Below are positions 44,027 to 53,249 of a DNA stretch of 64,000 bases, piece after piece. Positions within the stretch are counted from its first letter, which is position 1, and each line of letters starts with the position of its first letter. The DNA comes from Halomonas sp. THAF5a (GTDB lineage Bacteria > Pseudomonadota > Gammaproteobacteria > Pseudomonadales > Halomonadaceae): NCBI RefSeq assembly GCF_009363755.1, contig NZ_CP045417.1, forward strand, positions 124,001 through 188,000, given 5' to 3'. The notes below the pieces were generated by a model, which was not told the DNA's origin, searched no databases, and worked only from the letters and a program-made list of their open reading frames with translations. A program made the position numbers and the translations under genes.

Positions 44027-45247
44027 ATGACCACGCTACCCCTTACCCCCGACTACGACGCCTGGCCCATCGAGGCCGACCTCGAGCGCGTCGCCGTCAC
44101 GCCGCGCCTGGTGACGGTGACCTGGAGCGACGGCCGGGTCAGCCGCTACCACAGCGTCTGGCTGCGCGAGAACGCCGCCGACGACACCACCGTCAACCCG
44201 GCGACCCGGGAGCGCATCCTGGACCTTTCCACGCTGCCCGCCTGGCCGGAGGTCGAGGGCGCCGAGATCGACGATGCCGGCGCGCTCTGCGTGGACTTCG
44301 CCGTGGAGGATCGCCGCCTGCGCTTCCACCCCGGCTGGCTGCGCGCCCACGACTACGACAACCTCCGGGATCCCGAGGCGCCGCTGGTGCCGGTGACCTA
44401 CTGGCAGGGCGGACCCGAGGCCGGCCCGGACACCCTCTCCGCCGCCGGGCTGCTCGACAGCGCGCCCGACAGCGAGGCCGAGGAGGCGATCCTCGCCCCG
44501 GCGCTCGAGAGCGTGCTCGCCAAGGGCCTGGTGCGCCTGCGTGACCTGCCCACCGAACCCGGTTCGCTGGAGGCCATCGCCCATCGCATCGGGCCGATCC
44601 GCGACACCAACTTCGGCGGCCTGTTCGACGTCCGGGCCAAGCCGGACCCGGACTCCAACGCCTACACCTCCATCGCCCTGCCGCCGCACACCGACCTGCC
44701 GACCCGCGAGTATCACCCCGGCCTGCAGATGCTGCACTGCCTGGAGAACAGCGTCGAGGGCGGCCAGGCGGTGATGCTCGACGGCTTCGCCGTGGCCGAG
44801 GCGCTGCGCGAGCGCCATCCCGACGCCTGGGCGACCCTGACCCGGGTGCGCTGGTGCTACGCCAACACCGCCAGGACCACCGACTACGTCTGGTTCGAGC
44901 CGATGATCCGGCTGGACGCCCGGGGCGAGCTGCTCGAGGTGCGCATCGCCGACTTCCTGCGCGGCCCGCTGCAGACCGCCTTCGAGGACGTCGAGCCGGC
45001 CTACGAGGCGTTGATGACCCTGCAGCGACTGCTGTGCGATCCGGCCTTCGCCATCCGCTTCACCTACGCCCCCGGCGACCTCGTCATCTTCGACAACCGC
45101 CGCCTGCTGCACGCCCGGGACGCCTTCGAGGGCAGCACCGGCCGCCGCTGGCTGCAGGGCTGCTACATGGAGCGCGACGAGATCCGCTCGCGCTACCGCA
45201 TGATCCAGCGCGCCCGGCGCCGCCGGCGGATCACCGCCGAGGCCTGA
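44027..45247 (+). CDS. gamma-butyrobetaine dioxygenase (TauD/TfdA family)
   Basis: 406 residues. 2-oxoglutarate and Fe(II) dependent hydroxylation of gamma-butyrobetaine to L-carnitine, the entry to the cdh pathway. C-terminal catalytic domain has the facial triad: His and Asp in PPHTDLPTREYHPGLQ and the distal His in NRRLLHARDAF, with the 2-oxoglutarate Arg region near GRRWLQGCYMERDE. The N-terminal domain is the GBBH-N type (WSDGRVSRYHSVWLRENAAD), but the cysteines that bind zinc in many homologues are missing. Start chosen at 44027 for GGGAG eight bases upstream; an ATG at 44000 is possible. Trimethyllysine dioxygenase is the alternative, less likely here. Confidence 0.87.
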   Translation: MTTLPLTPDYDAWPIEADLERVAVTPRLVTVTWSDGRVSRYHSVWLRENAADDTTVNPATRERILDLSTLPAWPEVEGAEIDDAGALCVDFAVEDRRLRFHPGWLRAHDYDNLRDPEAPLVPVTYWQGGPEAGPDTLSAAGLLDSAPDSEAEEAILAPALESVLAKGLVRLRDLPTEPGSLEAIAHRIGPIRDTNFGGLFDVRAKPDPDSNAYTSIALPPHTDLPTREYHPGLQMLHCLENSVEGGQAVMLDGFAVAEALRERHPDAWATLTRVRWCYANTARTTDYVWFEPMIRLDARGELLEVRIADFLRGPLQTAFEDVEPAYEALMTLQRLLCDPAFAIRFTYAPGDLVIFDNRRLLHARDAFEGSTGRRWLQGCYMERDEIRSRYRMIQRARRRRRITAEA

Positions 45248-45331
45248 GGTTCCCGCGGAACGCGCAAGCGAGATCGCCCCGGCAGAGCCGCGGCCGTTAT
45301 CGTCGTGCTCGCCTCGACGCCCGCCCCAACG

Positions 45332-45360
45332 CAACGCCCCGGCCAGTGGCCGGGGCGTTG
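45332..45360. terminator. inverted repeat between dioxygenase and ialB-family genes
   Basis: CAACGCCCCGGCCA (45332-45345) and TGGCCGGGGCGTTG (45347-45360), a perfect 14-base stem with one base between. It lies between convergent genes, so it may end both transcripts. No T run. Confidence 0.65.
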
Positions 45361-45382
45361 GTGTCTCGGGGCGGACGTTCGT

Positions 45383-45916
45383 TCAGGGTGCGATGCGCGC
45401 GCTGGCGTCGGTGAAGCCCATCAGCGAGATGTCCAGGTCCATGCGGTTGCCCCGCGGGCCGACCAGGCTCAGGGTCGCGCTGCTGCCGCCGCGCAGGTCG
45501 CTGAGCAGCGCCGGCGACACCGGCAGGTCGGCACGGCAGCCCTGCTGCAGGCAGACCTGGTAGGGGAACTGGGCCGGCTCGCCGCCGCCCACGTCGAGCT
45601 GCAGGCCCGCGGCGAGGCGCACGCCCAGGGGCAGCAGGAAGGTCATCGCCGGCCGGCCCTCGAGCTCCGGCGGATAGCCCAGGATCACCCGCATCAGCGG
45701 GTCGTTGCTGTTGGGGTTGGTGACCAGCTGGCTCATGGTGCAGGGGCCCTGCTGGCCCTCGGGCGGGCAGAGCACCTGCCAGTCGCGGAACTGCTCGGTC
45801 TGGACATTGGCCCCGCCGGCGCCCGGCGTCGCCTGCTGGGCGAAGGCGTTGGGCGCGATGGCCAGCAGCGACAGCAGGGCGGCCAGGCACAGGCGTCTGG
45901 TCAGACGGTTCGACAT
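45383..45916 (-). CDS. invasion-associated locus B (IalB) family periplasmic protein
   Basis: 177 residues from the ATG at 45916, which has AAGGAGG upstream and begins a Sec signal (RRLCLAALLSLLAIAPNAFA, cleavage near AFAQQ). The mature part follows the IalB pattern: FRDWQVLCPP, CTMSQLV, LPLGVRLAAGLQLDVGGG, YQVCLQQGCRADLPV. Four mature cysteines probably form disulfides. The family is periplasmic or surface linked, first described for host invasion in Bartonella but widespread in free-living bacteria, where its role is unknown. The frame extends upstream but without signal-peptide logic. Confidence 0.9.
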   Translation of the reverse strand: MSNRLTRRLCLAALLSLLAIAPNAFAQQATPGAGGANVQTEQFRDWQVLCPPEGQQGPCTMSQLVTNPNSNDPLMRVILGYPPELEGRPAMTFLLPLGVRLAAGLQLDVGGGEPAQFPYQVCLQQGCRADLPVSPALLSDLRGGSSATLSLVGPRGNRMDLDISLMGFTDASARIAP

Positions 45917-46111
45917 CGGTAGTTCCTCCTTGGCCCCGGGGGCCATGAACGCTCGTGAGGGGCGTGGCACTCGGGTCTCGTCACCGCGGGCCGGCGGCCT
46001 TCCGCGCCCCGGTGCGACACCCGACACTAGGACTCAACCATGCCTGTTCGCCGGCGCGAGGTCGAGCCCGGCCGCCGTCTGGCCCGTAGACCAGGCGGCG
46101 CGAGTCGGGCA

Positions 46112-46132
46112 CTCCCCGGCCGGGCCGGGGAG
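46112..46132 (-). terminator. hairpin after the second BCCT transporter gene
   Basis: CTCCCCGGC / GCCGGGGAG nine-base stem with a three-base loop, just after the minus-strand stop at 46141. No T run. Confidence 0.5.
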
Positions 46133-46140
46133 GCGTGGGG

Positions 46141-47811
46141 TCAGCCTCGCGGCTCGGAGAGCAGCCCCTTGATGATGGCGTAGCAGCCGACCAGCAGCAC
46201 CAGGGTGAAGGGCAGGCCGGTGGAGACGGAAGCCGTCTGCAGGGCCGTGAGGCCGCCACCCAGCAGCAGGGCGATGGCGATGGCGCCCTCGATGATGGCC
46301 CAGAAGATGCGCTGCGGCTTGGGCGCATCGACCTTGCCGCCGGCGGTGATGGAGTCGATCACCAGCGAGCCGGAGTCGGAGGAGGTCACGAAGAACACGA
46401 TCACCAGGATGATGCCGACGAAGGAGGTGATGGCGGACAGCGGCAGCTCGCCCAGCATGGCGAACAGCTTGATCTCCAGCGCCGCGTCCTTGACGCCCGT
46501 GAAGCCGTCGGCGATCACCTGGTCGATGGCGGTGCCGCCGAAGGCGGTCATCCACAGCACCGAGACCAGGGTCGGCACCAGCAGCACCGCGGTCAGGAAC
46601 TCGCGCACCGAGCGGCCGCGGCTGACGCGGGCGATGAACATCCCGACGAAGGGCGACCAGGAGATCCACCAGGCCCAGTAGAAGGCGGTCCAGCCCTGGC
46701 TGAAGTTGGCGTCCTCGCGGCCGAACGGCATCGACAGCGCCGGCAGGTTGACCACGTAGGCCATCAGGTTCTCGAAGAAGCCGGTGGCGATCAGCAGGGT
46801 CGGGCCGACGATGATCACGAAGGCCAGCAGCAGGAAGGCCAGCACCATGTTGAGCTGGGAGAGGCGCTGCACCCCCTTGTCGACGCCGAGGACGATCGAG
46901 CACAGCGCCACGGCGGTGATGCCCATGATCAGCAGCACCATGGTGAGGTCACTGTTGGGCACGTCGAACAGGTAGTTCAGGCCGGCGGCGGCCTGGGAGG
47001 CGCCGAGGCCCAGCGAGGTGGCGAGGCCAAACAGGGTGGCGAACACCGCCAGGATGTCGATCAGGTGGCCCGGCCAGCCCCACACCCGCTCGCCCAGCAC
47101 CGGGTAGAAGATCGAGCGCATGGTCAGCGGCAGGCCCTTGTTGAAGGCGAAGATCGCCAGCGACAGGCCGACGATGGCGTAGGCGCCCCAGGGGTGCAGG
47201 CCCCAGTGGAAGATGGTCGCGGCCATGCCCAGCTGGTGGGCGGCGGCCTCGTCACCGGCGGCGCCGCCCAGCGGTGCCCAGTCGGTGCGCAGGCCATCCT
47301 CGCCGATCGAGGTGCCGCCCATGGCGCTTGAGAAGTGCGACATGGGCTCGGAGACGCCATAGAACATCAGGCCGATGCCCATGCCGGCGGCGAACAGCAT
47401 CGCGAACCAGCCCGCGTAGCTGAAGTCCGGCGTGGCGTGGGCCCCGCCGATGCGCACCTTGCCCAGCGGCGAGGCCACGATGCCGAGGCTGACCAGCACG
47501 AAGACGTTGCCGCCGAACAGGAAGACCCAGCTAAGGTTGCCCGTGAGGAAGCCGAAGACGGCGTCGAAGATCGGCTCGATCTCGTCCTGCAGCGCCAGCG
47601 TCAGGATCACGAAGACCAGGATCAGCAGCGACGAGATGGTGAAGACCTTGCCGTGCAGGTCGACATCGAGGCCGAACCGGCTGGTGGTGACGTTATCCTG
47701 GCCGATCACGTAGTCGGTATCGATCAGGTTCGCCGGGCCTTCCGGCTTGGGGACGCCGTCAGAGACAGGGGGGCCCTGATCGCTGTGCGCCTTGGGAGAG
47801 TCACTTGCCAC
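46141..47811 (-). CDS. BCCT family betaine/choline transporter
   Basis: 556 residues from a GTG at 47811 with GGAGA about eight bases upstream. Soluble N-terminus of about 60 residues, then some 12 helices. Motifs: GMGIGLMFYGVSEPMSHF, FHWGLHPWGAYAIVG, FYWAWWISWSPFVGMFIARV and SRGRSVREFLTAVLLV, then FFVTSSDSGSLV. The WAWWISWSPF box is the form seen in Na-coupled betaine/choline/proline carriers such as OpuD and BetP. The short C-terminus (ending LLSEPRG) lacks the long regulatory tail of BetP, so osmotic control, if any, is different. Only distantly like the BCCT protein at 41233. A longer open frame upstream of 47811 looks non-coding. Confidence 0.9.
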   Translation of the reverse strand: MASDSPKAHSDQGPPVSDGVPKPEGPANLIDTDYVIGQDNVTTSRFGLDVDLHGKVFTISSLLILVFVILTLALQDEIEPIFDAVFGFLTGNLSWVFLFGGNVFVLVSLGIVASPLGKVRIGGAHATPDFSYAGWFAMLFAAGMGIGLMFYGVSEPMSHFSSAMGGTSIGEDGLRTDWAPLGGAAGDEAAAHQLGMAATIFHWGLHPWGAYAIVGLSLAIFAFNKGLPLTMRSIFYPVLGERVWGWPGHLIDILAVFATLFGLATSLGLGASQAAAGLNYLFDVPNSDLTMVLLIMGITAVALCSIVLGVDKGVQRLSQLNMVLAFLLLAFVIIVGPTLLIATGFFENLMAYVVNLPALSMPFGREDANFSQGWTAFYWAWWISWSPFVGMFIARVSRGRSVREFLTAVLLVPTLVSVLWMTAFGGTAIDQVIADGFTGVKDAALEIKLFAMLGELPLSAITSFVGIILVIVFFVTSSDSGSLVIDSITAGGKVDAPKPQRIFWAIIEGAIAIALLLGGGLTALQTASVSTGLPFTLVLLVGCYAIIKGLLSEPRG

Positions 47812-48127
47812 GGGGAATTCTCCGGTGGGGGAACGAAAGGAGCACGCCGGGAAGGCTCGGGGCCAGGACGGCGTGCCGGGGAGGGGCTGCCATCGCCGGG
47901 CGATCGCAGCCGCGGAGGCGAGGGGGCCGCGCAAGGCCCCATGCGACAGATAAGACGTTAGTCTGAGGATTCGCCGGGGGAATTGCCAATCCGGGGATCA
48001 ACGCTCGCCGGTGGGGCCCCTCGAGGCGGCCCGGGCGTCACGCGCCGGCATTGCCGACGCCGGCGGCCGGTGCCACGATGACGGGTAGGCGCGACGCCGG
48101 GTCGCGTCCCCCAACCCCGAGCCCGCC
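47812..48127. other. 316-base divergent intergenic region, no gene seen
   Basis: Very GC-rich space between the BCCT gene (minus) and the formate dehydrogenase operon (plus). It should hold both promoters, but I cannot assign -35/-10 pairs; the AT-richer stretch near 47943-47972 is the best place to look. Confidence 0.6.
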
Positions 48128-49846
48128 ATGACCGTCGAGACCGTGACTCCCCCGCGTCGCTTTCGTGGCCAGCCCCGCGGCCGCGCGCTTCCCCCGGTGG
48201 CGCTGGCGGCCCTTCGCCAGCTGCTCGGCGACGAGCGCCGAGCGCCCGAGCTCGCCCGTCGCGACCGGCTGATCGAGCACCTCCACGCCCTTCAGGATGC
48301 CCACGGCCACCTGTCGCTGGTGGCACTGCGCGCCCTGGCCGCCTACATGAACCTGCCGATGGCGTCGGTCTACGAGACGGCGACCTTCTACGCCCACTTC
48401 GACGTGGTGCATGACGACGAGGCGCCGCCGCCGGAGGTGACGGTGCGGGTCTGCGACTCGCTTTCTTGCCAGCTGGCCGGCGCCGCGGCGCTGCGCGCCG
48501 AGCTCGAGGCGGGGCTCGATCCCGAGGCGGTGCGGGTGGTGCGCGCGCCCTGCATGGGGCGCTGCGACGCCGCCCCGGTGGCCGAGGTGGGTCACCATCA
48601 CGTGCGCTTCGCCACCGCCGAGGGGGTCGAGGCGGTGGTGGATACCGGCCACCACCATCCCGAGGCGATCGACTGGCAGCGCCTGGCGGCCTATCGCGAG
48701 GCGGGGGGCTACGCCCTGCTCGACGCCTGCCGGGCGGGGCGGCTCACGGTCGAGGCGCTGGCCGACGAACTCGAGCGGGCCGGCCTGCGCGGCCTCGGCG
48801 GGGCGGGCTTTCCCACCCATCGCAAGTGGCGCTCGGTGCGCGAGGCGCCGGGCCCGCGCTACTGCGCGATCAACGCCGACGAGGGCGAGCCCGGCACCTT
48901 CAAGGACCGCCACTACCTCGAGCGCTCGCCGCACCGCTTCCTCGAGGGCGCGCTGGTCAGCGCCTGGGCGGTGGAGGCCAGTGCCCTCTACCTCTACCTG
49001 CGCGACGAGTATCCCGGCCTGCATCGGGTGCTCCACGAGGCGATCGGCGAGCTCGAGTCGGCCGGCCTCGCGCCCCCCGGCTTCATCGTGCTGCGCCGCG
49101 GTGCCGGCGCCTACATCTGCGGCGAGGAGTCGGCGATGATCGAGTCGCTGGAGGGCAAGCCCGGCAAGCCTCGCCACCGCCCGCCGCTGGTGGCCCAGGT
49201 GGGGCTCTTCGGCCGCCCGACCCTGGTCAACAACGTCGAGACGGTCTACTGGATCCCGCTGATCCACGAGAAGGGCGCCGACTGGTTCGCCGGCCACGGC
49301 CGCCATGGGCGCACCGGGTTGAGAAGCTTCTCCCTCTCGGGGCGGGTCAAGCGCCCCGGCGTGCACCTGGCCCCGGCCGGCATCACCCTGAACGAGCTCG
49401 TCGCGGAGTACGGCGGCGGCATGGCCGACGGCCACCGCCTGGCCGGCTACCTGCCGGGCGGGGCCTCCGGCGGCATCCTGCCGGCCAGCAAGGCCGATCT
49501 CCCGCTGGACTTCGACACCCTGCAGGCCGAGGGCTGCTTCATCGGCTCCGCCGCCGTGATCGTGCTGTCGGACCAGGATGACCTGCGCGCCGTGGCCGCC
49601 AACCTGCTGGCCTTCTTCGCCGACGAGTCCTGCGGCCAGTGCACCCCCTGCCGGGTCGGCACCGAGAAGATGCTGAGCCTGATCGAGCGCCCCGAATGGG
49701 AGGTTGAACAGCTCCGGCGACTCTCCCGGGTGATGCAGGATGCCTCGATCTGCGGCCTGGGCCAGGCGGCGCCCAACCCGGTGCTGGGGCTGCTCAGGGA
49801 CTTCCGCGAGGCCCTGGCCGACCAGCACGTGATCGTCAGGGGGTAG
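48128..49846 (+). CDS. NAD-dependent formate dehydrogenase beta subunit (NuoE-NuoF fusion)
   Basis: 572 residues joining two diaphorase modules. N-terminal NuoE-like part (about 15-165) has four [2Fe-2S] Cys, in VRVCDSLSCQLAG and PCMGRCDAAP. C-terminal NuoF-like part carries the FMN loop GLGGAGFPTHRKW, NADH site INADEGEPGTFKD, and the [4Fe-4S] motif SCGQCTPCRVGTEKM with a later ICGLGQAA. It passes electrons from the alpha subunit's formate oxidation to NAD. The split FdsG/FdsB pair of Cupriavidus/Rhodobacter is one chain here, like the two-subunit FDH1 of Methylobacterium. The alpha gene starts 11 bases after the stop. Confidence 0.92.
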   Translation: MTVETVTPPRRFRGQPRGRALPPVALAALRQLLGDERRAPELARRDRLIEHLHALQDAHGHLSLVALRALAAYMNLPMASVYETATFYAHFDVVHDDEAPPPEVTVRVCDSLSCQLAGAAALRAELEAGLDPEAVRVVRAPCMGRCDAAPVAEVGHHHVRFATAEGVEAVVDTGHHHPEAIDWQRLAAYREAGGYALLDACRAGRLTVEALADELERAGLRGLGGAGFPTHRKWRSVREAPGPRYCAINADEGEPGTFKDRHYLERSPHRFLEGALVSAWAVEASALYLYLRDEYPGLHRVLHEAIGELESAGLAPPGFIVLRRGAGAYICGEESAMIESLEGKPGKPRHRPPLVAQVGLFGRPTLVNNVETVYWIPLIHEKGADWFAGHGRHGRTGLRSFSLSGRVKRPGVHLAPAGITLNELVAEYGGGMADGHRLAGYLPGGASGGILPASKADLPLDFDTLQAEGCFIGSAAVIVLSDQDDLRAVAANLLAFFADESCGQCTPCRVGTEKMLSLIERPEWEVEQLRRLSRVMQDASICGLGQAAPNPVLGLLRDFREALADQHVIVRG

Positions 49847-49857
49847 GGGAGATGGCC

Positions 49858-52716
49858 ATGAAGGTATCGCGCCAGAACGAACGCTTCACCCTGACCCTGG
49901 ACGGTGCCGAGGTCACCGCCAGGGCCGGCGAGACCCTCTGGCAGGTGGCTCGGCGCGCCGGCGAGACGATTCCCCACCTCTGCTTCAAGGACGCCCCCGG
50001 CTACCGCAGCGACGGCAACTGCCGCGCCTGCATGGTGGAGATCGAGGGCGAGCGGGTGCTGGCGGCGAGCTGCCTGCGCGAGGCGCGACCCGGCATGGTG
50101 GTCAAGAGCGCCACGTCCGAGCGGGCCCGCCTGTCCCGGGAAGGGGTGATGGAACTGCTGGCCGCCGACCAGCCCGCCCGCGATGCCGGCCCCGATCGTG
50201 CCAGCCACTTCTGGGCGATGGCCGATCGGCTGGCCATCGACGCCACGGCGGTGCGCGAGCGGCTGCCGGCACGGGCCGAGCGACCCGGCCCCACGGTGCA
50301 CCATGTCGCCGAACGCTGTGCCGCGCTTCCCCATGCCCACGGCCATGACACCAGTCATTCGGCGATGCACGTCAATCTCGACGCCTGCATCACCTGCGGG
50401 CTCTGCGTGCGCGCCTGCCGGGAGGTGCAGGGCAACGATGTCATCGGCCTGGCCCATCGCGGCGCCGCCGCCAAGGTCGTCTTCGACTTCGACGACCCCA
50501 TGGGCGAGAGCACCTGCGTGGCCTGCGGCGAGTGCGTCCAGGCCTGCCCGACCGGAGCGCTGATGCCGGCGACCCTGGTCGACGAGGCGGGGCGCGGCGA
50601 CTCGGCGGCGGCCGATCGCAGCGTCGACTCGGTCTGCCCCTACTGCGGGGTCGGCTGCCAGCTCACCTATCACATCGAGGGCCAGCACGCCGAGGACGAG
50701 CGCATCCTCTTCGTGGAGGGCCGTGACGGGCCTTCGAACCAGGGCCGGCTCTGCGTGAAGGGGCGCTTCGGCTTCGACTACCCCCGTCATCCCGCGCGGC
50801 TCACTCGGCCGTTGATCCGCCGGCCCGGCGTGGCCAAGAGGCTCGACCCCGCCTTCGATCCGGCCGACCCCGGCACGCATTTCCGCGAGGCGAGCTGGGA
50901 GGAGGCGCTGGATGCCGCCGCCGGCGGGCTCACCGCGCTCAAGACCGCCCATGGGCCCTCGGCACTGGCCGGCTTCGGCAGCGCCAAGTGCTCCAACGAG
51001 GAGGCCTGGCTGTTCCAGAAGCTGGTGCGTGCAGGCTTCGGCAGCAACAACGTCGACCACTGCACCCGGCTCTGCCACGCGAGCTCGGTGGCGGCGCTGA
51101 TGGAGTGCCTCGGTTCAGGCGCCGTGACGGCCTCGTTCATGCAGGCGCTCGAGGCCGACGTGGTGATCCTCACCGGCTGTAACCCGGCGGTGAACCACCC
51201 GGTGGCGGCCACCTACTTCAAGCAGGCGGCGCGCCGCGGGACCCAGCTGATCCTCCTCGACCCCCGCGGCCAGGCGCTGGACGCCTACGCGAGCCTCAGC
51301 GTGCGCTTCACCCCCGGGGCCGACGTGGCGCTGTTCAACGCCATGCTCAACGTGATCGTTGGCGAAGGCCTGTACGACGAGGCCTATGTCGCCGCACACA
51401 CCGAGGGCTTCGCGGCCCTCGCGGCGAGCGTCGCGGACATGACCCCCGAGGCGATGAGCGGCCTGTGCGGGGTGGCCCCGGCGACGATCCGCGAGATCGC
51501 CCGGCGCTACGCCACCGCCGAGCGGGCGATGATCTTCTGGGGCATGGGCATCTCCCAGCATACCCACGGCACCGACAACGCCCGCTGCCTGATCTCCCTG
51601 GCGCTGGCCTGCGGCCAGACCGGCCGGCCCGGCACCGGCCTGCACCCGCTGCGCGGCCAGAACAACGTCCAGGGCGCCTCGGATGCCGGCCTGATCCCCA
51701 TGGTGCTGCCGGACTACCAGCCGGTGGGCGACGCCCAGCTGCGCGCCGCCTTCGAGGAGCTGTGGAACACGACGCTCGAGGAGAAGCCCGGGCTCACCGT
51801 GGTGGAGATCATGGACGCCATCCACGCCGGCGAGATCAAGGGCATGTACATCCTCGGCGAGAACCCGGCGATGTCCGACCCCGACCTTAACCACGCCCGC
51901 GGGGCGCTGGCCCGGCTCGAGCATCTGGTGGTGCAGGACCTGTTCGTCACCGAGACCGCCCAGTTCGCCGACGTCATCCTGCCGGCCACCGCCTGGCCGG
52001 AGAAGGCGGGCACGGTGACCAACACCAATCGCCAGGTGCAGCTCGGCCGCGCCGCCGTGGCGCCGCCCGGTGAGGCTCGGCCCGACTGGTGGATCATTCA
52101 GGAGATCGCCCGGCGCTTCGGGCTGGCCTGGGACTACGCCCACCCGCGGGAGGTGTTCGCCGAGATGAAGCGGGGCATGGCCTCGCTGGACCACATCACC
52201 TGGGCGCGACTCGAGCGCGAGGGCTCGGTGACCTACCCCTGCCCGGCCGAGGATGCCCCGGGCGCCGACGTGGTCTTCGCGGAGCGCTTCCCGCGCCCGG
52301 GCGGGCGGGCCCGCTTCTCCCCGACCCGGCCGCTGCCGCCGGATGAGCCCATCGATGCGGCCTATCCCACGGTGCTGACCACCGGCCGACAGCTCGAGCA
52401 CTGGCACACCGGCTCGATGACCCGGCGCAGCCGGGTGCTCGACGCCCTGGAGCCGGAGGCGGTGGCGAGCCTCTCCCCGGGCGAGCTCGACCGCCTGGGC
52501 GTGAGCCCCGGCGAGGCGCTGACCATCACCACCCGGCGCGGCACCATCACCCTGAAGAGCCGGGTGGATCCGGGGATGCCGGATGGCATGGTCTTCGTGC
52601 CGTTCTGCTACGTGGAGGCCGCGGTCAACCTGCTGACCAACCCGGCGCTGGACCCCTTCGGTAAGATCCCGGAGTTCAAGTACGCCGCCTGTCGGCTGAG
52701 CCGGGCACAACACTGA
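49858..52716 (+). CDS. fdhF: NAD-dependent formate dehydrogenase alpha (catalytic) subunit
   Basis: 952 residues. Oxidises formate to CO2 at a bis-MGD molybdenum or tungsten centre. N-terminal NuoG-like [2Fe-2S] domain (CFKDAPGYRSDGNCRACMVE), histidine-linked cluster region (AERCAALPHAHGHD), two ferredoxin clusters (CITCGLCVRACREVQG and CVACGECVQACP), then the MopB [4Fe-4S] CPYCGVGCQL. The metal ligand is the second Cys of DHCTRLCHAS (about 406), so this is a cysteine, not selenocysteine, enzyme. C-terminal MGD-binding domain about 830-952. Start: the ATG at 49858 has AGGGGAG six bases upstream; the ATG at 49852 is adjacent to it. No fdsC/fdhD or fdsD lies here. Confidence 0.93.
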   Translation: MKVSRQNERFTLTLDGAEVTARAGETLWQVARRAGETIPHLCFKDAPGYRSDGNCRACMVEIEGERVLAASCLREARPGMVVKSATSERARLSREGVMELLAADQPARDAGPDRASHFWAMADRLAIDATAVRERLPARAERPGPTVHHVAERCAALPHAHGHDTSHSAMHVNLDACITCGLCVRACREVQGNDVIGLAHRGAAAKVVFDFDDPMGESTCVACGECVQACPTGALMPATLVDEAGRGDSAAADRSVDSVCPYCGVGCQLTYHIEGQHAEDERILFVEGRDGPSNQGRLCVKGRFGFDYPRHPARLTRPLIRRPGVAKRLDPAFDPADPGTHFREASWEEALDAAAGGLTALKTAHGPSALAGFGSAKCSNEEAWLFQKLVRAGFGSNNVDHCTRLCHASSVAALMECLGSGAVTASFMQALEADVVILTGCNPAVNHPVAATYFKQAARRGTQLILLDPRGQALDAYASLSVRFTPGADVALFNAMLNVIVGEGLYDEAYVAAHTEGFAALAASVADMTPEAMSGLCGVAPATIREIARRYATAERAMIFWGMGISQHTHGTDNARCLISLALACGQTGRPGTGLHPLRGQNNVQGASDAGLIPMVLPDYQPVGDAQLRAAFEELWNTTLEEKPGLTVVEIMDAIHAGEIKGMYILGENPAMSDPDLNHARGALARLEHLVVQDLFVTETAQFADVILPATAWPEKAGTVTNTNRQVQLGRAAVAPPGEARPDWWIIQEIARRFGLAWDYAHPREVFAEMKRGMASLDHITWARLEREGSVTYPCPAEDAPGADVVFAERFPRPGGRARFSPTRPLPPDEPIDAAYPTVLTTGRQLEHWHTGSMTRRSRVLDALEPEAVASLSPGELDRLGVSPGEALTITTRRGTITLKSRVDPGMPDGMVFVPFCYVEAAVNLLTNPALDPFGKIPEFKYAACRLSRAQH

Positions 52717-52839
52717 TCCAGGGCATGCGAGCCGCGATCCGCCCTTCACGCGGCGGGTGGCGGACCGCTACGCTGCCCCGTATGCGTCAGCTTCGAAACT
52801 GCCAGCTCCACCCCTGTCATGCCATCCCGAGGAGGGCCC

Positions 52840-53232
52840 ATGGCCATTTCCTGTTTTGCCGATTTGCTGGACGAGGCGCGTGCCCAGCCCGAGCCCCAGC
52901 GCCTGCTATTTGTCTTCACCCATGCCGAGCTGCCCGATCACCCCAGCGAGGCGCAGCGGCGCCGCTTTGAGCAGGGCGAGGGCGGCGTGCTGACCCCGGT
53001 GGTCTGCGTCGACAAGGCCCCCGAGGCGCTTACCGACATGGCCGCGCTGGTGGCGGAGTCCCGGGAGACCGGCGCCGAGTGGGATATCGTCTTCGTCGCC
53101 GCCCTGGCCGGCCACAACGCCGAGGCCGAGGCCGAGCAGCACCTCAACCGCATGGTGGAATCGCTGAAGATGGGCAACGTCGCGTCCTACCTGGCCTTCG
53201 ACCGCCGGGGCGAGGCGGTGAGCATCGGCTGA
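52840..53232 (+). CDS. conserved small protein of unknown function
   Basis: 130 residues from the ATG at 52840 (GAGGAGGG upstream): AISCFADLLDEARAQPEPQR, LLFVFTHAELP, GVLTPVVCVDKAPEALTDM, EWDIVFVAALAGHNAEA, VASYLAFDRRGEAVSIG. I recall this family being named ribonucleotide reductase subunit alpha in databases, but it has none of the residues or the size of such a subunit and that name should not be trusted. It starts 123 bases after the formate dehydrogenase operon and could be part of it. One cysteine and no signal peptide; compact alpha/beta fold likely. Confidence 0.8.
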   Translation: MAISCFADLLDEARAQPEPQRLLFVFTHAELPDHPSEAQRRRFEQGEGGVLTPVVCVDKAPEALTDMAALVAESRETGAEWDIVFVAALAGHNAEAEAEQHLNRMVESLKMGNVASYLAFDRRGEAVSIG

Positions 53233-53249
53233 TGCCCGCCGCTATAGCC

